NCBI GenBank assembly: GCA_003402735.1 | Contig: QQNE01000003.1 | Coordinates: 39,125 to 103,124 of the forward strand | DNA length: 64,000 nucleotides | Origin: Verrucomicrobiota bacterium | GTDB taxonomy: Bacteria > Verrucomicrobiota > Verrucomicrobiia > Verrucomicrobiales > DEV007 | Direction of reading: 5' to 3' | Shown here: piece by piece, positions 15,337-25,812 of the stretch | How the letters are laid out: every line of letters starts with the position of its first letter | Numbering within the stretch: the first letter of the stretch is position 1 | Notes under the pieces: model-generated | The model's input: only the letters and a program-made list of their open reading frames with translations | The model's database searches: none | Told to the model about the DNA's origin: nothing | Position numbers and translations under genes: made by a program

Positions 15337-18027
15337 ATGGGACGCACTCCAATCGAGGTTGTCTTCCGGCGCGGCGTTTGCCTTCCGGAAGCGGATGTCT
15401 GGCTTGATCCGTGGGATGGGCGGGAGCGGGCCTTTGTTTCGCACGCTCACTCGGACCATGTGGCGCCTCACCAGGAGATTCTTTGTTCCTCCGTCACGGC
15501 GGACTTCCTGGCGAAACGGTTCCGGCCGAGTGGCACGATCCTTCCCCTGGCGTTTGGCGAGGTCATGGAACGGGGCGGGTTCCGCTTCCGTCTGCATCCG
15601 GCCGGACACATCCTGGGCTCGGCCCAGTTGCATGTGGAACGGATCCGGGACGGGGCCAGCCTGCTTTACACCGGGGATTTCAAGTTGCGGCCCGGTCTGA
15701 GCAGCGAGGCGGCGGAACCGGTGGCGGCGGACACCCTGATCATGGAGACGACCTACGGTCTCCCCCGGTATCGCTTCCCGCCCGCGGATGCAGTCTTAGC
15801 GCAGATGACCGCCTTCGCGGCGGACAGCCTGGCGGAAGGGGCGGTGCCGATGTTCGCGGCCTATTCACTGGGCAAGGCTCAGGAACTGATGCTGGCCCTC
15901 GGTCAGCGCAGACCAGAGTGGACGTTCATCCTGCACGATTCCGCTGCCCGCATGACCACCGTGTATGAGGAGATGGGGTATCCCATTCCTCCGTGGGAAA
16001 AGCTCGGTGCCTCGACCTGCTTTGCCGGAAAAGTGGTCATCGCTCCGCCTTCTGCCATCCGTTCCCAACAGTTGCGCAAAGTGAGGCCCCGGGTCACGGC
16101 CATGGTCAGCGGTTGGGGGATAGATCCGGCCGCGCGCTTCCGCTACCAGGTGGATGAGGTGTTTCCGCTTTCGGATCATGCCGATTACGACGATCTGCTG
16201 CGGTATGTCGGGTTGGTGAACCCGGCCCAGACACTGACCTTGCACGGGTTCGCTTCTGAATTTGCCCGGGATCTGCGCTCGCGGGGGAGGGAAGCCTGGG
16301 CCTTGACCGGGCACAATCAGCTGGAGCTCTTCAGTCGCGACGGCGTGGAGTCCCGGGATTTGGAGGCAGCGGCATCGGTTCCGGCCGACGGGGAGTTTGC
16401 CGTTCTGGCCGCCATGGTGGAGCGCCTTCGTGATCTCCCGGGCAAAACCGCGAAGGTTCTTGCCCTGGCCGAGTCCCTTCGCGGGCTCGACGACGGCCGG
16501 ATCTCCCTGGCGTTGACCTTTCTCTCGGGCCGCCCATTCGGCCGGACCGAGGGAGTGCGCACGCCGCAGGTCGGCTGGGTGATCTTGCGGCGCGCCCTGA
16601 GTCAGGCGGCGGGCTTGACGGAAGCCGAAGTCCGTGCGGCCGGGGTCGGCCAGAACGACGGGCCGCGGACGGTGCGCCTTTGCCTGGAGGGGCGGGTTCA
16701 GCCTCGTCCGTGGATGCTGGCGGAGGTGCGGGGTCTCTTTGAAAGCCTGGCGGAGGCCAGCGGTCCGCTGGAAAAAACGAGGGTGTTGGCGGAGGCGCTG
16801 CGGCAGATGCATCCGTCGGAGGCGGCCCTGTTGGCTGGCATTTTGGGCGGGGAATTGCGCATCGGCGTCCAGCAAGGCATGTTGGAGGAGGCCTTGGCCC
16901 GGGCCCGGGAAGTGCCGGTGGGGGAGATCCGGCACGCGCACATGCTGCTCGGAGATCTGGGGGCCACGGCCCTGCTGGCGCGTGGAGGCAGCGCGGCGCT
17001 GCGTCAGGCCGGGGTCACGCCCTTTGTTCCCGTTGCCTGCATGCTGGCCTCGCCAGCCGAAGCGGCCGGGGAGATCTGGGAGCGCCTCTGCGGTCAGGGC
17101 GAGGTCTGGTTGGAGGACAAGTTCGACGGAATCCGCGCCCAATTGCACAAGGCCGGGGACCGGGTGGAGATTTTTTCGAGGGATCTGCGCCCGCTCCATT
17201 TCGAATTTCCGGACCTGGTGGAACCGGCACGGCGGCATTTGGGGGCGGACGTGGTTTTGGACGGGGAGATCGTCGCCCACGGCGAGGGGCGCCGACTGAC
17301 CTTTCACGATCTGCAGAAGCGTCTGGGCCGCAAACGGGACGGGGACCTCTTTTTCGGTCCCGAAGTTCCGGTCCGTTTCGTGGTCTTTGATTTGTTGTGG
17401 AAGGATGGGGAAACGCTTCTGCATCATCCCCTCGTGGAACGGCGGTCCCGCTTGGAGGGATTGTCATTGGGGGCGCCGTTCGAGCCGCTCGCGGTGGTCC
17501 GGGCGCGTTCCGAACAGGAGATCGAGGAGGCGTTTCAGTGGTCCCGCCGCCGGGGCAATGAGGGGCTCATTGCCAAAGACGGCGGTTCTTCCTACGCGCC
17601 CGGGCGCCGCGGCATGGCCTGGCTCAAACTCAAGAAAGCCATGACCACGCTGGATTGCGTGGTGGTGCGCGCGGAGGAAGGCCATGGCAAACGCAGTCAT
17701 GTGCTCTCGGACTACACCTTTGCGGTGCGGGACGAACCTTCCGGTCGGTTGGTGATCCTGGGAAAGGCTTACTCCGGTCTGAGCGATGCCGAAATCGAGG
17801 AACTCACCGAGCATTTCTTGGAGACGACTTTGTCCAAGCGGCGCAGGGTGCGCGAAGTCGTTCCGGAGGTGGTGCTGGAAATCGCTTTTGATTCGATCCG
17901 CCCCAGCCAGCGTCACGACAGCGGGTTGGCGCTTCGTTTTCCCCGCATCAAGGCGATCCGGCGGGACAAGACGGCCGCCGAAATCGATACCCTGGCCACC
18001 GCGCAAAAGCTGGCCGGGCTCGGGTGA
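15337..18027 (+). CDS. DNA exonuclease (metallo-beta-lactamase fold) / ATP-dependent DNA ligase fusion
   Basis: 896 residues from ATG 15337. Residues 1-340 are a metallo-beta-lactamase/beta-CASP nuclease like the ligase-associated exonucleases: FVSHAHSDHVAPH supplies the HxHxDH motif, and HPAGHILGSAQL, LLYTGDF and FPLSDHADYDDLL give further metal ligands. After a linker and an alpha-helical DNA-binding region, the C-terminal half is an ATP-dependent DNA ligase: K595 in LEDKFDGIRAQLHK is the adenylated lysine, with EIFSRDLR, VLDGEIVAH, EGLIAKD and AWLKLKK as later motifs. In many bacteria the two activities are encoded by neighbouring genes with an Lhr-like helicase and PdeM; here they are one chain and the helicase is absent. 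Confidence 0.93.
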   Translation: MGRTPIEVVFRRGVCLPEADVWLDPWDGRERAFVSHAHSDHVAPHQEILCSSVTADFLAKRFRPSGTILPLAFGEVMERGGFRFRLHPAGHILGSAQLHVERIRDGASLLYTGDFKLRPGLSSEAAEPVAADTLIMETTYGLPRYRFPPADAVLAQMTAFAADSLAEGAVPMFAAYSLGKAQELMLALGQRRPEWTFILHDSAARMTTVYEEMGYPIPPWEKLGASTCFAGKVVIAPPSAIRSQQLRKVRPRVTAMVSGWGIDPAARFRYQVDEVFPLSDHADYDDLLRYVGLVNPAQTLTLHGFASEFARDLRSRGREAWALTGHNQLELFSRDGVESRDLEAAASVPADGEFAVLAAMVERLRDLPGKTAKVLALAESLRGLDDGRISLALTFLSGRPFGRTEGVRTPQVGWVILRRALSQAAGLTEAEVRAAGVGQNDGPRTVRLCLEGRVQPRPWMLAEVRGLFESLAEASGPLEKTRVLAEALRQMHPSEAALLAGILGGELRIGVQQGMLEEALARAREVPVGEIRHAHMLLGDLGATALLARGGSAALRQAGVTPFVPVACMLASPAEAAGEIWERLCGQGEVWLEDKFDGIRAQLHKAGDRVEIFSRDLRPLHFEFPDLVEPARRHLGADVVLDGEIVAHGEGRRLTFHDLQKRLGRKRDGDLFFGPEVPVRFVVFDLLWKDGETLLHHPLVERRSRLEGLSLGAPFEPLAVVRARSEQEIEEAFQWSRRRGNEGLIAKDGGSSYAPGRRGMAWLKLKKAMTTLDCVVVRAEEGHGKRSHVLSDYTFAVRDEPSGRLVILGKAYSGLSDAEIEELTEHFLETTLSKRRRVREVVPEVVLEIAFDSIRPSQRHDSGLALRFPRIKAIRRDKTAAEIDTLATAQKLAGLG

Positions 18028-18036
18028 GAAGCGGGC

Positions 18037-19104
18037 TCACGCGGTGCCGAGCCGTTCCCCCGCGTAGCTGCCGTTCTCGATCGCGACGATCCAGTCCTCG
18101 TTGTCGAGATACCATTGCACCGTCTTGCGGAGCCCGGTCTCAAAACTTTCGCGCGGGCTCCAGCCGAGTTCGGTCTCGATCTTGCGGCAATCGATGGCGT
18201 AACGCCGGTCGTGCCCGGGGCGATCCTTGACGAATTCGATGAGATCGTCAGGGGTGTGGGTCCGCAAATCGGGATTCACCTCGTGGATCAGGGAGATGAC
18301 CTGGCGGACCACGTCGAGGTTCTTCAATTCGTTCTTGCCGCCGATGTTGTAGGTTTCCCCGCTGCGGCCCCTGGTCAGGGCCAGAGTCAGGCCCCGGCAA
18401 TGATCCTCGACATACAGCCAGTCGCGCACGTTGCTGCCGTCGCCATACACCGGGAGTTTTTCGCCGTGCAGGACTTTGCGGATCATGAGAGGGATGAGTT
18501 TTTCGGGGAACTGATAGGGCCCGTAGTTGTTGGAGCAGTTCGTGGTGACAACGTCCAGTCCGTAGGTGTGATGGTAGGCCCGCGCGAGGTGATCGCTGCC
18601 CGCCTTGGAAGCGGAGTAAGGACTGTTCGGCGCATAGGGCGTGGTTTCGGAGAAGGCGGGGTCCGAGGGGCCGAGCGAGCCGTAGACCTCATCGGTGCTG
18701 ACGTGGAGAAAACGCATCGTGGTCGACGAGCTGGCGCGGGCATGATCCCGGAAAGCGTGCAGGGCGTGAAACGTGCCCACCATGTTGGTCATCACGAAGG
18801 TCTCGGGGCTGTCGATGGAACGGTCCACGTGGGATTCCGCCGCCAGGTGCATCACGTGATCGATCTGGTGTTTGGTCAGGGCCTGCAGAAAGGCGGCGCG
18901 ATCGCACACATCCCCCTTGATGAAGAGGTAGCGGGGGTCGGTGTTCACCCCGCCGAGGTTCTGTGGATTGCCTGCGTAGGTGAGTTTGTCATAGTTGACC
19001 ACCCGGTTCACCTCCACACCGAGCTCGGTTTCGGCTCGGGTCAGGAGGTAATGAATGAGATTGGAGCCGATGAATCCGGCTCCCCCGGTGACGAGGATAC
19101 GCAT
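18037..19104 (-). CDS. rfbB: dTDP-glucose 4,6-dehydratase
   Basis: 355 residues, full length for RfbB/RmlB, which makes dTDP-4-keto-6-deoxyglucose, the second step of dTDP-L-rhamnose synthesis. The NAD-binding loop is GGAGFIGSN (residues 7-15), the catalytic pair D138/E139 is in STDEVYG, and Y163/K167 form the YxxxK motif in [23 protein letters not shown] near the end is also typical. It lies 65 bases after rfbD and is convergent with the exonuclease-ligase gene. The rfbA and rfbC steps are not encoded in the window. Confidence 0.97.
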   Translation of the reverse strand: MRILVTGGAGFIGSNLIHYLLTRAETELGVEVNRVVNYDKLTYAGNPQNLGGVNTDPRYLFIKGDVCDRAAFLQALTKHQIDHVMHLAAESHVDRSIDSPETFVMTNMVGTFHALHAFRDHARASSSTTMRFLHVSTDEVYGSLGPSDPAFSETTPYAPNSPYSASKAGSDHLARAYHHTYGLDVVTTNCSNNYGPYQFPEKLIPLMIRKVLHGEKLPVYGDGSNVRDWLYVEDHCRGLTLALTRGRSGETYNIGGKNELKNLDVVRQVISLIHEVNPDLRTHTPDDLIEFVKDRPGHDRRYAIDCRKIETELGWSPRESFETGLRKTVQWYLDNEDWIVAIENGSYAGERLGTA

Positions 19105-19169
19105 GGAAGAAATCTGGTTGGAACCAAACGTGGCAGGGCCAACCTAGGGCCGTGTCAAGGCGGGGCAAA

Positions 19170-20081
19170 TCAAAGTTCGTTCGCGCCTGCCAGAGAAGCC
19201 AACTCATTTTGGAGGGAACCGGCAAGGGCTTCTTGCCAGGACCGCGGTTTTTCCCCACGCAGCGCCCCATAACGTTCGTTGCAAAGGGCCGAGTGCACCG
19301 GGCGTCGGGCGCGCCAACCGGCTTCCGCGGCCAGCGCTTCCATGGTGGTTTCTCCCAACCGGGTGGTTTTGAGAGGCAGTCCAGCCGCCGCCGCTTGGTC
19401 CAGCGCCTCTTGCCCCCAGTCCCGCCACGATGTCTGGCCGGAATTGCAGAAATGCAAAAGACCGCTCGCGTCCCTCGCCTCGAAGGCCAGAAAGCCCAAA
19501 GCTTCGGCCGCATCGCTCACGGAGGTCGGGCTTCCCCATTTGTCGCTCACCACCCGGAGCGCGTCCGACTTGAGGGCCTGGCGGATGACCCAGCGCGGAA
19601 AGCCGCCCGTCCTGGACCCGAAAAGCCAGGAAACTCGCAGCACGAGATGATTCGGTGAGGCGTTCAACAACCTCTCCTCCCCGAGCCGCTTGGACGACCC
19701 GTAAACGCTGACCGGTCCCGTGGCCTCATCCTCCCGGTAAGGCAAGGGTTGTGAGCCGTCGAACACGTAATCCGTGCTGACGTGGATCACGCGGGCTTGG
19801 CAAGCGGCCGCGACCGATCCCATGACCCCGACCGCGTGGCCGTTGATTTGATCTGCTTTGGCCGGGTCCGCCTCGCAGGCATCCACGTCCGTCCACGCCG
19901 CGCAATTGATGAGGAGGTCGAAGCTCCCCACGGCGGCCAGAGCGGCTCGGATCGAGGCCTCGCTGCCCAGGTCCATCTCCGATCGGCCGAGGCCGATGAC
20001 TTCGCAGCCGGGACGTTGCCGCAATTGGAGGAGGCAAAGTCTCCCGAGGTTGCCATTGGCTCCGGCGACGACGGCTCTCAT
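19170..20081 (-). CDS. rfbD: dTDP-4-dehydrorhamnose reductase
   Basis: 303 residues of the RmlD family, which reduces dTDP-4-keto-rhamnose to dTDP-L-rhamnose with NAD(P)H. The Rossmann loop is GANGNLGRL at the N-terminus, followed by NCAAWTDVDACE, HVSTDYVFDG and the catalytic YxxxK in YGSSKRLGEE. The C-terminal substrate region (ARRPVHSALCNERYG) matches the usual RPxxSxLxxxK stretch in degraded form. Its start is 4 bases after the leuS stop, so it is co-transcribed with leuS and rfbB. Confidence 0.93.
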   Translation of the reverse strand: MRAVVAGANGNLGRLCLLQLRQRPGCEVIGLGRSEMDLGSEASIRAALAAVGSFDLLINCAAWTDVDACEADPAKADQINGHAVGVMGSVAAACQARVIHVSTDYVFDGSQPLPYREDEATGPVSVYGSSKRLGEERLLNASPNHLVLRVSWLFGSRTGGFPRWVIRQALKSDALRVVSDKWGSPTSVSDAAEALGFLAFEARDASGLLHFCNSGQTSWRDWGQEALDQAAAAGLPLKTTRLGETTMEALAAEAGWRARRPVHSALCNERYGALRGEKPRSWQEALAGSLQNELASLAGANEL

Positions 20082-20085
20082 GCGG

Positions 20086-22662
20086 TCAGTTGGCGACGAT
20101 GTTGATCAACTTTTTGGGGACCACGATCACCTTGCGGATCGTGAGGCCGTCGAGGTGTTTTTTGATTCCCTCACATGCGAGCGCCAACTCTTCGCAGGTC
20201 TTCTGCGGGCAATCCGGGGCCACGCGGATCCGGTCTCGAAGTTTGCCGTTCACTTGGACGACCATCTCGATTTCGTCCTCGACGAGGCAGGCCTCGTCGT
20301 GCTCCGGCCAGGGATGATAGGCCAAGTTGGCCGGGACCACGGATTCGCCGAACCGCTCGTGGAGAATCTCGTTGACCTCGTCCGCCAGGTGCGGGGCAAA
20401 CGGGTTGAGCAACTGCACCAGGGTGGCCACCACCGAGGCGGGTCGCGGATCTTCCTTGGCCAACTCATTGGTGCAAACCATCATCTGCGAGATGGCGGTG
20501 TTGAAACTCATCGATTCGATGTCGCCCGTCACCTTCTTGATGGTTTGGTGCAGGATCTTGAGCTGCATTTTCGTCGGCGGCACGTCGGCGATCGATGGCG
20601 AGGGCACCCACCGCCCTTCCTGATCCTCTTCCATCACCAGGCGCCAGACCTTGGCGAGGAAGCGATTCACTCCCTCAACCCCCTTGGTCGACCACGGTTT
20701 CACCTGTTCCAGCGGGCCCATGAACATCTCGAAAAGCCGCAGCGAATCCGCGCCAAACTCAGCCACGACATCGTCCGGGTTGACCACATTGCCCCGGCTC
20801 TTCGACATCTTTTGGCCGTCCTCCCCGAGAATCAGCCCCTGATTCACCAGCTTTTGGAACGGCTCCCGGGTCGACACATGGCCGAGGTCATGCAGAACCT
20901 TGTGCCAGAAACGGGCATAGAGAAGGTGCAAGACGGCGTGCTCCGTGCCGCCCACGTAGAGGTCCACCCCTCCCGGTTTCCCACTCCCGGCACCCATCCA
21001 ATACGATTCTGCGGAGGCGCCGGCGAAACGCTGTTGATTGCGCGCATCCGTGTAGCGCAGGTAATACCAGCAACTGCCCGCCCATTGCGGCATCGTGTTG
21101 GTCTCCCTCCGCGCCTTTTTGCCGTGGCGGATCCAGTCCGTGGCCTTGGACAGCGGTCCCTCCGGGGAACCCGTCGGCTTGAAGTCGTCCAGATCGGGCG
21201 CCAGCAACGGAAGCTCCGCCTCCGGCAGTGCCTCGTGGACTCCATCCTTCCAGAGGATCGGAAACGGCTCGCCCCAATAACGCTGCCGACTGAACAACCA
21301 ATCGCGCAGTTTGTAATGAATCTTGCGGCGGCCTTTGCCATGCGCTTCGAGCCAAGCGATGATGAGTTCCTTGGCTTTCGCCGTCGGCAGTCCATCGAGG
21401 AAACCGGAAGCTTTCGCCACGCCTGCGCCCGCGTAGCATGAACCCGAAACGTCCCCGGGAGGTTGGACAACCTCGATGATCGGGAGGTCGAATTGTTGGG
21501 CAAAGGCGAAGTCCCGCTCGTCGTGGGCCGGCACCGCCATGATCGCGCCCGATCCGTAGGACATCAGCACGTAATCCGCCACCCACACCGGAATGCGCGT
21601 TCCGTTGACCGGATTGATCGCATATCCACCCGTCGCCACCCCAGTCTTTTTCGGGGTCGCCTCGGTCCGGTCCATGTCGCTCTTGGCCGCGGTCTCCCGG
21701 CGATACGCCGCCACGGACTCTTTTTGCGCCTGGGTGGTGACCTCATCGACCAGCGGATGTTCCGGGGCGAGCACGAGGTAGGTGGCGCCGAACAAGGTGT
21801 CGGGCCGGGTGGTGAACACGGTCACCTCGTGTTCCTTGCGTCCGCCCTGGCGCTTGACGAGAAACGTGACCTCGGCTCCCTCGGACCGGCCAATCCAGTT
21901 GCGCTGCAGGAGCTTGATCGATTCCGGCCAATCGAGATCCTCGAGTTCGTCAATGAGCCGTTGGGCGTAGGCGGTGATCCGGAGGTTCCATTGCCGCAGG
22001 GGTCTCCGCTCCACCTTGTTCCCCTTGGCTTTCCACTCCTCGACTTCTTCATTCGCCAGAACGGTGCCCAGGTCCGGGGACCAGTTCACCGGCACCTCCG
22101 CGACGAAGGCCAGGCGCACCGCGTCGATCTGTTCCCGGGTCCAACCCCGCGCCGCGAGTTCCGCGACCGGCCGCGCCCGTTGCGTTGCTTCGTCGAAGTA
22201 AGCGTGATAAAGCTGCAGGAAGATCCACTGCGTCCAGCGCACATAGTCCGGGTCGGTCGTGTTGACTTCCCGCTGCCAATCGTAGGAAAAACCGAGCCGC
22301 TTCAGCTGCGCCCGGAAGTTGTTCACGTTTTGTTCAGTGGTCACCCGCGGGTGCTGCCCGGTCTTGATGGCGTATTGCTCCGCCGGCAAGCCGAAGGCAT
22401 CCCAACCCATCGGGTGCAGCACATGGAACCCCTTCATCCGCTTGTATCGGCAAATGATGTCCGTGGCGGTGTAACCTTCGGGATGACCCACGTGGAGCCC
22501 AGCACCCGACGGATACGGAAACATGTCGAGGCAGTAATACTTCGGCTTTGCGGGGTCGAACCCGGCATCGCCCGGATTCGGCGTCGTGAAGGTTTGTTCC
22601 TCGTCCCAGCGGGCTTGCCACTTGGGCTCGATGGTTTCGAAGGGGTAGCGGTGTCGGGCCAT
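20086..22662 (-). CDS. leuS: leucyl-tRNA synthetase
   Basis: 858 residues, normal for bacterial LeuRS, which charges tRNA-Leu in the cytoplasm. The class I HIGH motif appears as HVGHPEGYT near residue 50, preceded by the LeuRS signature [20 protein letters not shown]; the KMSKS motif is intact in [16 protein letters not shown]. The editing domain includes [19 protein letters not shown]. It is the first gene of a minus-strand leuS-rfbD-rfbB operon and is divergent from rdgB, with 74 bases between the two starts. Confidence 0.98.
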   Translation of the reverse strand: MARHRYPFETIEPKWQARWDEEQTFTTPNPGDAGFDPAKPKYYCLDMFPYPSGAGLHVGHPEGYTATDIICRYKRMKGFHVLHPMGWDAFGLPAEQYAIKTGQHPRVTTEQNVNNFRAQLKRLGFSYDWQREVNTTDPDYVRWTQWIFLQLYHAYFDEATQRARPVAELAARGWTREQIDAVRLAFVAEVPVNWSPDLGTVLANEEVEEWKAKGNKVERRPLRQWNLRITAYAQRLIDELEDLDWPESIKLLQRNWIGRSEGAEVTFLVKRQGGRKEHEVTVFTTRPDTLFGATYLVLAPEHPLVDEVTTQAQKESVAAYRRETAAKSDMDRTEATPKKTGVATGGYAINPVNGTRIPVWVADYVLMSYGSGAIMAVPAHDERDFAFAQQFDLPIIEVVQPPGDVSGSCYAGAGVAKASGFLDGLPTAKAKELIIAWLEAHGKGRRKIHYKLRDWLFSRQRYWGEPFPILWKDGVHEALPEAELPLLAPDLDDFKPTGSPEGPLSKATDWIRHGKKARRETNTMPQWAGSCWYYLRYTDARNQQRFAGASAESYWMGAGSGKPGGVDLYVGGTEHAVLHLLYARFWHKVLHDLGHVSTREPFQKLVNQGLILGEDGQKMSKSRGNVVNPDDVVAEFGADSLRLFEMFMGPLEQVKPWSTKGVEGVNRFLAKVWRLVMEEDQEGRWVPSPSIADVPPTKMQLKILHQTIKKVTGDIESMSFNTAISQMMVCTNELAKEDPRPASVVATLVQLLNPFAPHLADEVNEILHERFGESVVPANLAYHPWPEHDEACLVEDEIEMVVQVNGKLRDRIRVAPDCPQKTCEELALACEGIKKHLDGLTIRKVIVVPKKLINIVAN

Positions 22663-22736
22663 GATCAGTGCGGGCGCTCAAAAGGCAGCGAAATCAGGGG
22701 CTTGTCCACGCGATTTTTGCCGCCATCGTATCGCCG

Positions 22737-23327
22737 ATGTCTCGCCTCATCGTCGCCACCCACAATCCCCACAAAACCGCGGAGATCCAAGCCATCCTCG
22801 GGAACCGCTTTTCCAGTTACCTCGACCTCACTTGTTTCCCGGGAATTGAGCCCGCCGTGGAGGACGGAGAAACCTTCGAGGACAACGCCCGGATCAAGGC
22901 GCTGCACGCGGCCCGGTTTCTTCCGGAGGATGTGGTGCTGGCGGATGATTCCGGACTCGAAGTCGATGCCTTGGGCGGTGCCCCCGGAGTTTTCTCCGCC
23001 CGTTATGCCGGGCCCGGGGCCACCGATGCGGCCAACCGGGAAAAGCTTTTGGCGGCCATGGAGACCGAGCCACGGCGTTCCGCCCGTTTCCGCTGCGTCC
23101 TGGCCCTGGCCCAGGGCGGCGAACTCCTCCACATCGCTTCCGGGAGCGTGGAGGGAGAGATTCTTCCGACCGGGCAAGGAGAGGGCGGGTTCGGATATGA
23201 CCCGTTGTTCCGGCCCCAGGGGCATGACGCTTCGTTCGGCGTTTTGTCGCCCGGGACCAAGAATGCCCTGAGTCACCGCGGCCAGGCCTTGCGCGAACTG
23301 GTCAAACTCCTCGATGGAAAAGGATAG
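22737..23327 (+). CDS. rdgB: XTP/dITP diphosphatase (non-canonical purine NTP pyrophosphatase)
   Basis: 196 residues from ATG 22737, where the family N-terminus MSRLIVATHNPHKTAEIQAIL begins. The Ham1/RdgB family removes ITP, dITP and XTP from the nucleotide pool. Visible signatures are the ATHNxxK motif, ADDSGLEVDALGGAPGVFSARYAG in pieces around residues 65-85, GFGYDPLF and the C-terminal SHRGQALREL. The family assignment is secure. It is convergent with the CobW-type GTPase gene, with only 6 bases between them. Confidence 0.96.
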   Translation: MSRLIVATHNPHKTAEIQAILGNRFSSYLDLTCFPGIEPAVEDGETFEDNARIKALHAARFLPEDVVLADDSGLEVDALGGAPGVFSARYAGPGATDAANREKLLAAMETEPRRSARFRCVLALAQGGELLHIASGSVEGEILPTGQGEGGFGYDPLFRPQGHDASFGVLSPGTKNALSHRGQALRELVKLLDGKG

Positions 23328-23333
23328 GGCGGT

Positions 23334-24464
23334 TCAGGCGGGGTGGACCACCGGTTCCGTGAGGTCCCGATGGGTTGGAACGGGTCGGCCGGGGCGGAAT
23401 CGTTCCAGGTGATCAAGCGTCAATCGGCATCCCTCCGGTGCGGAAGCCGCGACCGCTTTCTCCACAATTTCGGCGAGCCGTTCCGGATCCGCCTCGGCCC
23501 GGAGATTGAGAATGATCTGGGCGCTGCTCACCGGTTCTTCCAGTTCCTGCCCGAATTCAGGCCGGAAATCGTTGCGCACCAGATTGATCACCGCGACTTC
23601 GCCATGCAGACCATTGTCCGGGCTCAACGTCATCTTCAAATGGGCGATTTCCGAACCGTCGGCCAGCAGTGCTCGTTGCATGGCGGTGGCCAGATTCTCC
23701 AAGACCGGCCCGGCTTCCACCTCGTCATCGGATTCCAGAGTCACCGTGGCATTCAACCAGCCCAGCAAGGCCTCGCCGTCCGCGTAGGTGTCGTAGTCGA
23801 TCTCCAGCGTGGGCCGGGGGATTTGTTCTTCCCGGGTGAGGATGTCAAACCACTCGGGCAACCCCGTTTCCTCACGGGCCGAAATCGCGAGGACGCGCTT
23901 GCCGGGAAACTCCTTTTCCAGCGCAGTCATCAACGATTCCAAGGCCGCGCCGTCCACCAGATCCCGTTTGGACACGACGATCAGGTCCGCCTCCTCCAGT
24001 TGTTTGCGGTAGATGTAGAGCACCTTTTCGGAAAATCCCGAGCCTTCGTCCAACCCCAGAATGCGGCGCGCCCGGTGCGGATCGACCAGGACCGAGAGCG
24101 GCGCGATCGAGAAATTGTCGCCATACATCCGACGCAACGGATACGTCACCGTGGCCACCAAATCGGTGCAGGAGCCGACCGGTTCCGCCACGAATACTTC
24201 CGGCCGGGCCGCTTCGGCGAGCCGTTTGGCGGCATCCACCAGGGAGTTGAACTTGCAGCAGAAGCATCCTCCCGGAATCTCCTCGGTCGCAAAGCCCCGG
24301 GACTGCAACATCCGCGTGTCCACCAGTTCCCGCCCTTGATCATTCGTGATCAAGCCAACCCGTTGACCCGAGTTCGAGAGGTGCTTGGCCAGCGCCGCCA
24401 CCGCCGTGGTCTTGCCCGCCCCGAGAAAGCCGCCGATCATGATGTAACGGGCCTGAGAATCCAT
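23334..24464 (-). CDS. CobW/COG0523 family GTP-binding metallochaperone-like protein
   Basis: 376 residues from ATG 24464 (the frame allows a start at 24500). The G3E P-loop is GGFLGAGKTT near residue 10, the metal-binding motif is GCFCC at about residue 65 (CxCC), and VVSKRDLVD gives the guanine-specificity S/NKxD motif. Members of this group deliver zinc, cobalt or other metals to target proteins; which metal cannot be told here. The C-terminal part is longer and more divergent than the standard CobW C domain. There is no neighbouring metal-regulated gene, so the partner is unknown. Upstream lies the TraB-like membrane protein gene on the same strand. Confidence 0.9.
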   Translation of the reverse strand: MDSQARYIMIGGFLGAGKTTAVAALAKHLSNSGQRVGLITNDQGRELVDTRMLQSRGFATEEIPGGCFCCKFNSLVDAAKRLAEAARPEVFVAEPVGSCTDLVATVTYPLRRMYGDNFSIAPLSVLVDPHRARRILGLDEGSGFSEKVLYIYRKQLEEADLIVVSKRDLVDGAALESLMTALEKEFPGKRVLAISAREETGLPEWFDILTREEQIPRPTLEIDYDTYADGEALLGWLNATVTLESDDEVEAGPVLENLATAMQRALLADGSEIAHLKMTLSPDNGLHGEVAVINLVRNDFRPEFGQELEEPVSSAQIILNLRAEADPERLAEIVEKAVAASAPEGCRLTLDHLERFRPGRPVPTHRDLTEPVVHPA

Positions 24465-24522
24465 GAGGGGGAGTTTGGGTGTATCTGCCGAATCGTGCAA
24501 GTAAGAGTTTCAAGCCGGCCGC

Positions 24523-25728
24523 TCACGATCGGCGGAAGATGCTTCCGAAATCGAGCACCCGGCGGTTGCTCCCGCCCACCGACCGATAGCCGAGAGCCGT
24601 GATCCGGCGCTCGAGGTCCGGCAGGTGGGCCGCGCCCCACGGGATGTAGATCTCCGTGTAATCCGCTTCGGAGGCCGCGAAAACCTCCATCAGGCGCCCG
24701 TTCCGCTGTTTCACCAGACCTTGTACGACCAAGTCCTCGAATTCGGAAGCCGTCATGTCGTCGGGAAGCTGAAACAGGCTGGCGAGGTCGATCCGCTCCA
24801 GCGAGGTCAGCAGGGCGATGAGCCGTTTCCGATGCTCGGGCGAAAGTTCCCGGATGTCGATGTCGGCCCGGCGAAAATCCACCCCGTCTTCCGTCCACTC
24901 GTCGATCGTGGCATGATCACCCCCGGCGCGCGGTTTGGCCGAGAAGCCGACGGCTTGATCCACCAAGCCAAGCTTTGCGGCGAACGATGCATAGATCTCC
25001 CCCGAGGCGAACGAGGCCGGGAGCAGGTTGTCCGCATCGCTGACTCCTTCCACCAGGACGAGTCGGCGTCCTTCCACGGGAGCGGTGAGGTTGCGGTTCA
25101 GGGTCTTGTAAAAGTTGTTGTCCGCAATGTGCGCCATGCCGACGAGATGAACCCGGCGGCCATCCTTGGCGAAGACGCGCTCCTGCAAATCGATGCCCTG
25201 GGTGGAAAGAGTCACATAGCCGCCCGAAAGGGTCTTGATCACTTCGACCAGACCCAGGTAGTTGGTGGGCAGGGAGCCGAGCAGCAGGACGACGCTCGCC
25301 GCACTCATGGAGAGGAAATGCTGGAAGCAGAAGCCGGGCCGCGGCGGTCCCTCCGGAGTCCGCATCGCCGAGCGCACGTAGAGAATGGCCAGGCCCACCA
25401 ACAGGGCATCGAGCCACAGGCAGGCGGACCGGATATCCATCCCGTAGATCAGTGGCCAGCCAAAACTGAACCGCAGAGTCGAAATCAGCGTGGCCCCCAG
25501 AACAAAGCGCTTGGGAAAGCCGGCATAAAACACCGCCACGGAGATCCAGACCCAAACGAACAGCGCCAGAAACAGGCCGCTCGAGGAGGTCTGCAGCAGG
25601 ATGTGGGCTTGGTGCAGAAGGTCCGCGATCAGGGTCCAGGCCGAGAGGCCCAAAAGCGAAACGGCGAAGGCTCTGTTCCAGGTCCAGTTGGACGGTTCGA
25701 TCTCTGGGCTGGGAGGCGGTGAGGTCAT
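24523..25728 (-). CDS. membrane protein with TraB/Tiki-like extracytoplasmic domain
   Basis: 401 residues from ATG 25728, preceded by a GGGGA ribosome binding site. The N-terminal 180 residues hold about five hydrophobic segments (for example FLALFVWVWISVAVFYAGF and AASVVLLLGSLPTNYLGLV). The C-terminal half resembles the TraB/PrgY/Tiki/GumN superfamily: VHLVGMAHIADNNFYKTL carries the GxxH motif, VLVEGVSDADN the conserved acidic residue, and IYIPWGAAHLPDLERRITALGY the second GxxH near the C-terminus. The superfamily contains metal-dependent proteases and hydrolases. The assignment is by motif pattern; activity and substrate are unknown. Confidence 0.7.
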   Translation of the reverse strand: MTSPPPSPEIEPSNWTWNRAFAVSLLGLSAWTLIADLLHQAHILLQTSSSGLFLALFVWVWISVAVFYAGFPKRFVLGATLISTLRFSFGWPLIYGMDIRSACLWLDALLVGLAILYVRSAMRTPEGPPRPGFCFQHFLSMSAASVVLLLGSLPTNYLGLVEVIKTLSGGYVTLSTQGIDLQERVFAKDGRRVHLVGMAHIADNNFYKTLNRNLTAPVEGRRLVLVEGVSDADNLLPASFASGEIYASFAAKLGLVDQAVGFSAKPRAGGDHATIDEWTEDGVDFRRADIDIRELSPEHRKRLIALLTSLERIDLASLFQLPDDMTASEFEDLVVQGLVKQRNGRLMEVFAASEADYTEIYIPWGAAHLPDLERRITALGYRSVGGSNRRVLDFGSIFRRS

Positions 25729-25812
25729 GGCAACAATCCCCACTGTGCCGGGATCCGCTGTCGTTTACAAGTCCGGCCTCAGATTCTAACCCGAGGCCGC
25801 AGGGGCTCCAAC

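Noticed and set aside
21463..23271. 602-codon frame on the plus strand
   Set aside because: It is antisense to leuS in its first half and an alternative frame of rdgB in its second half; neither part resembles a protein family.
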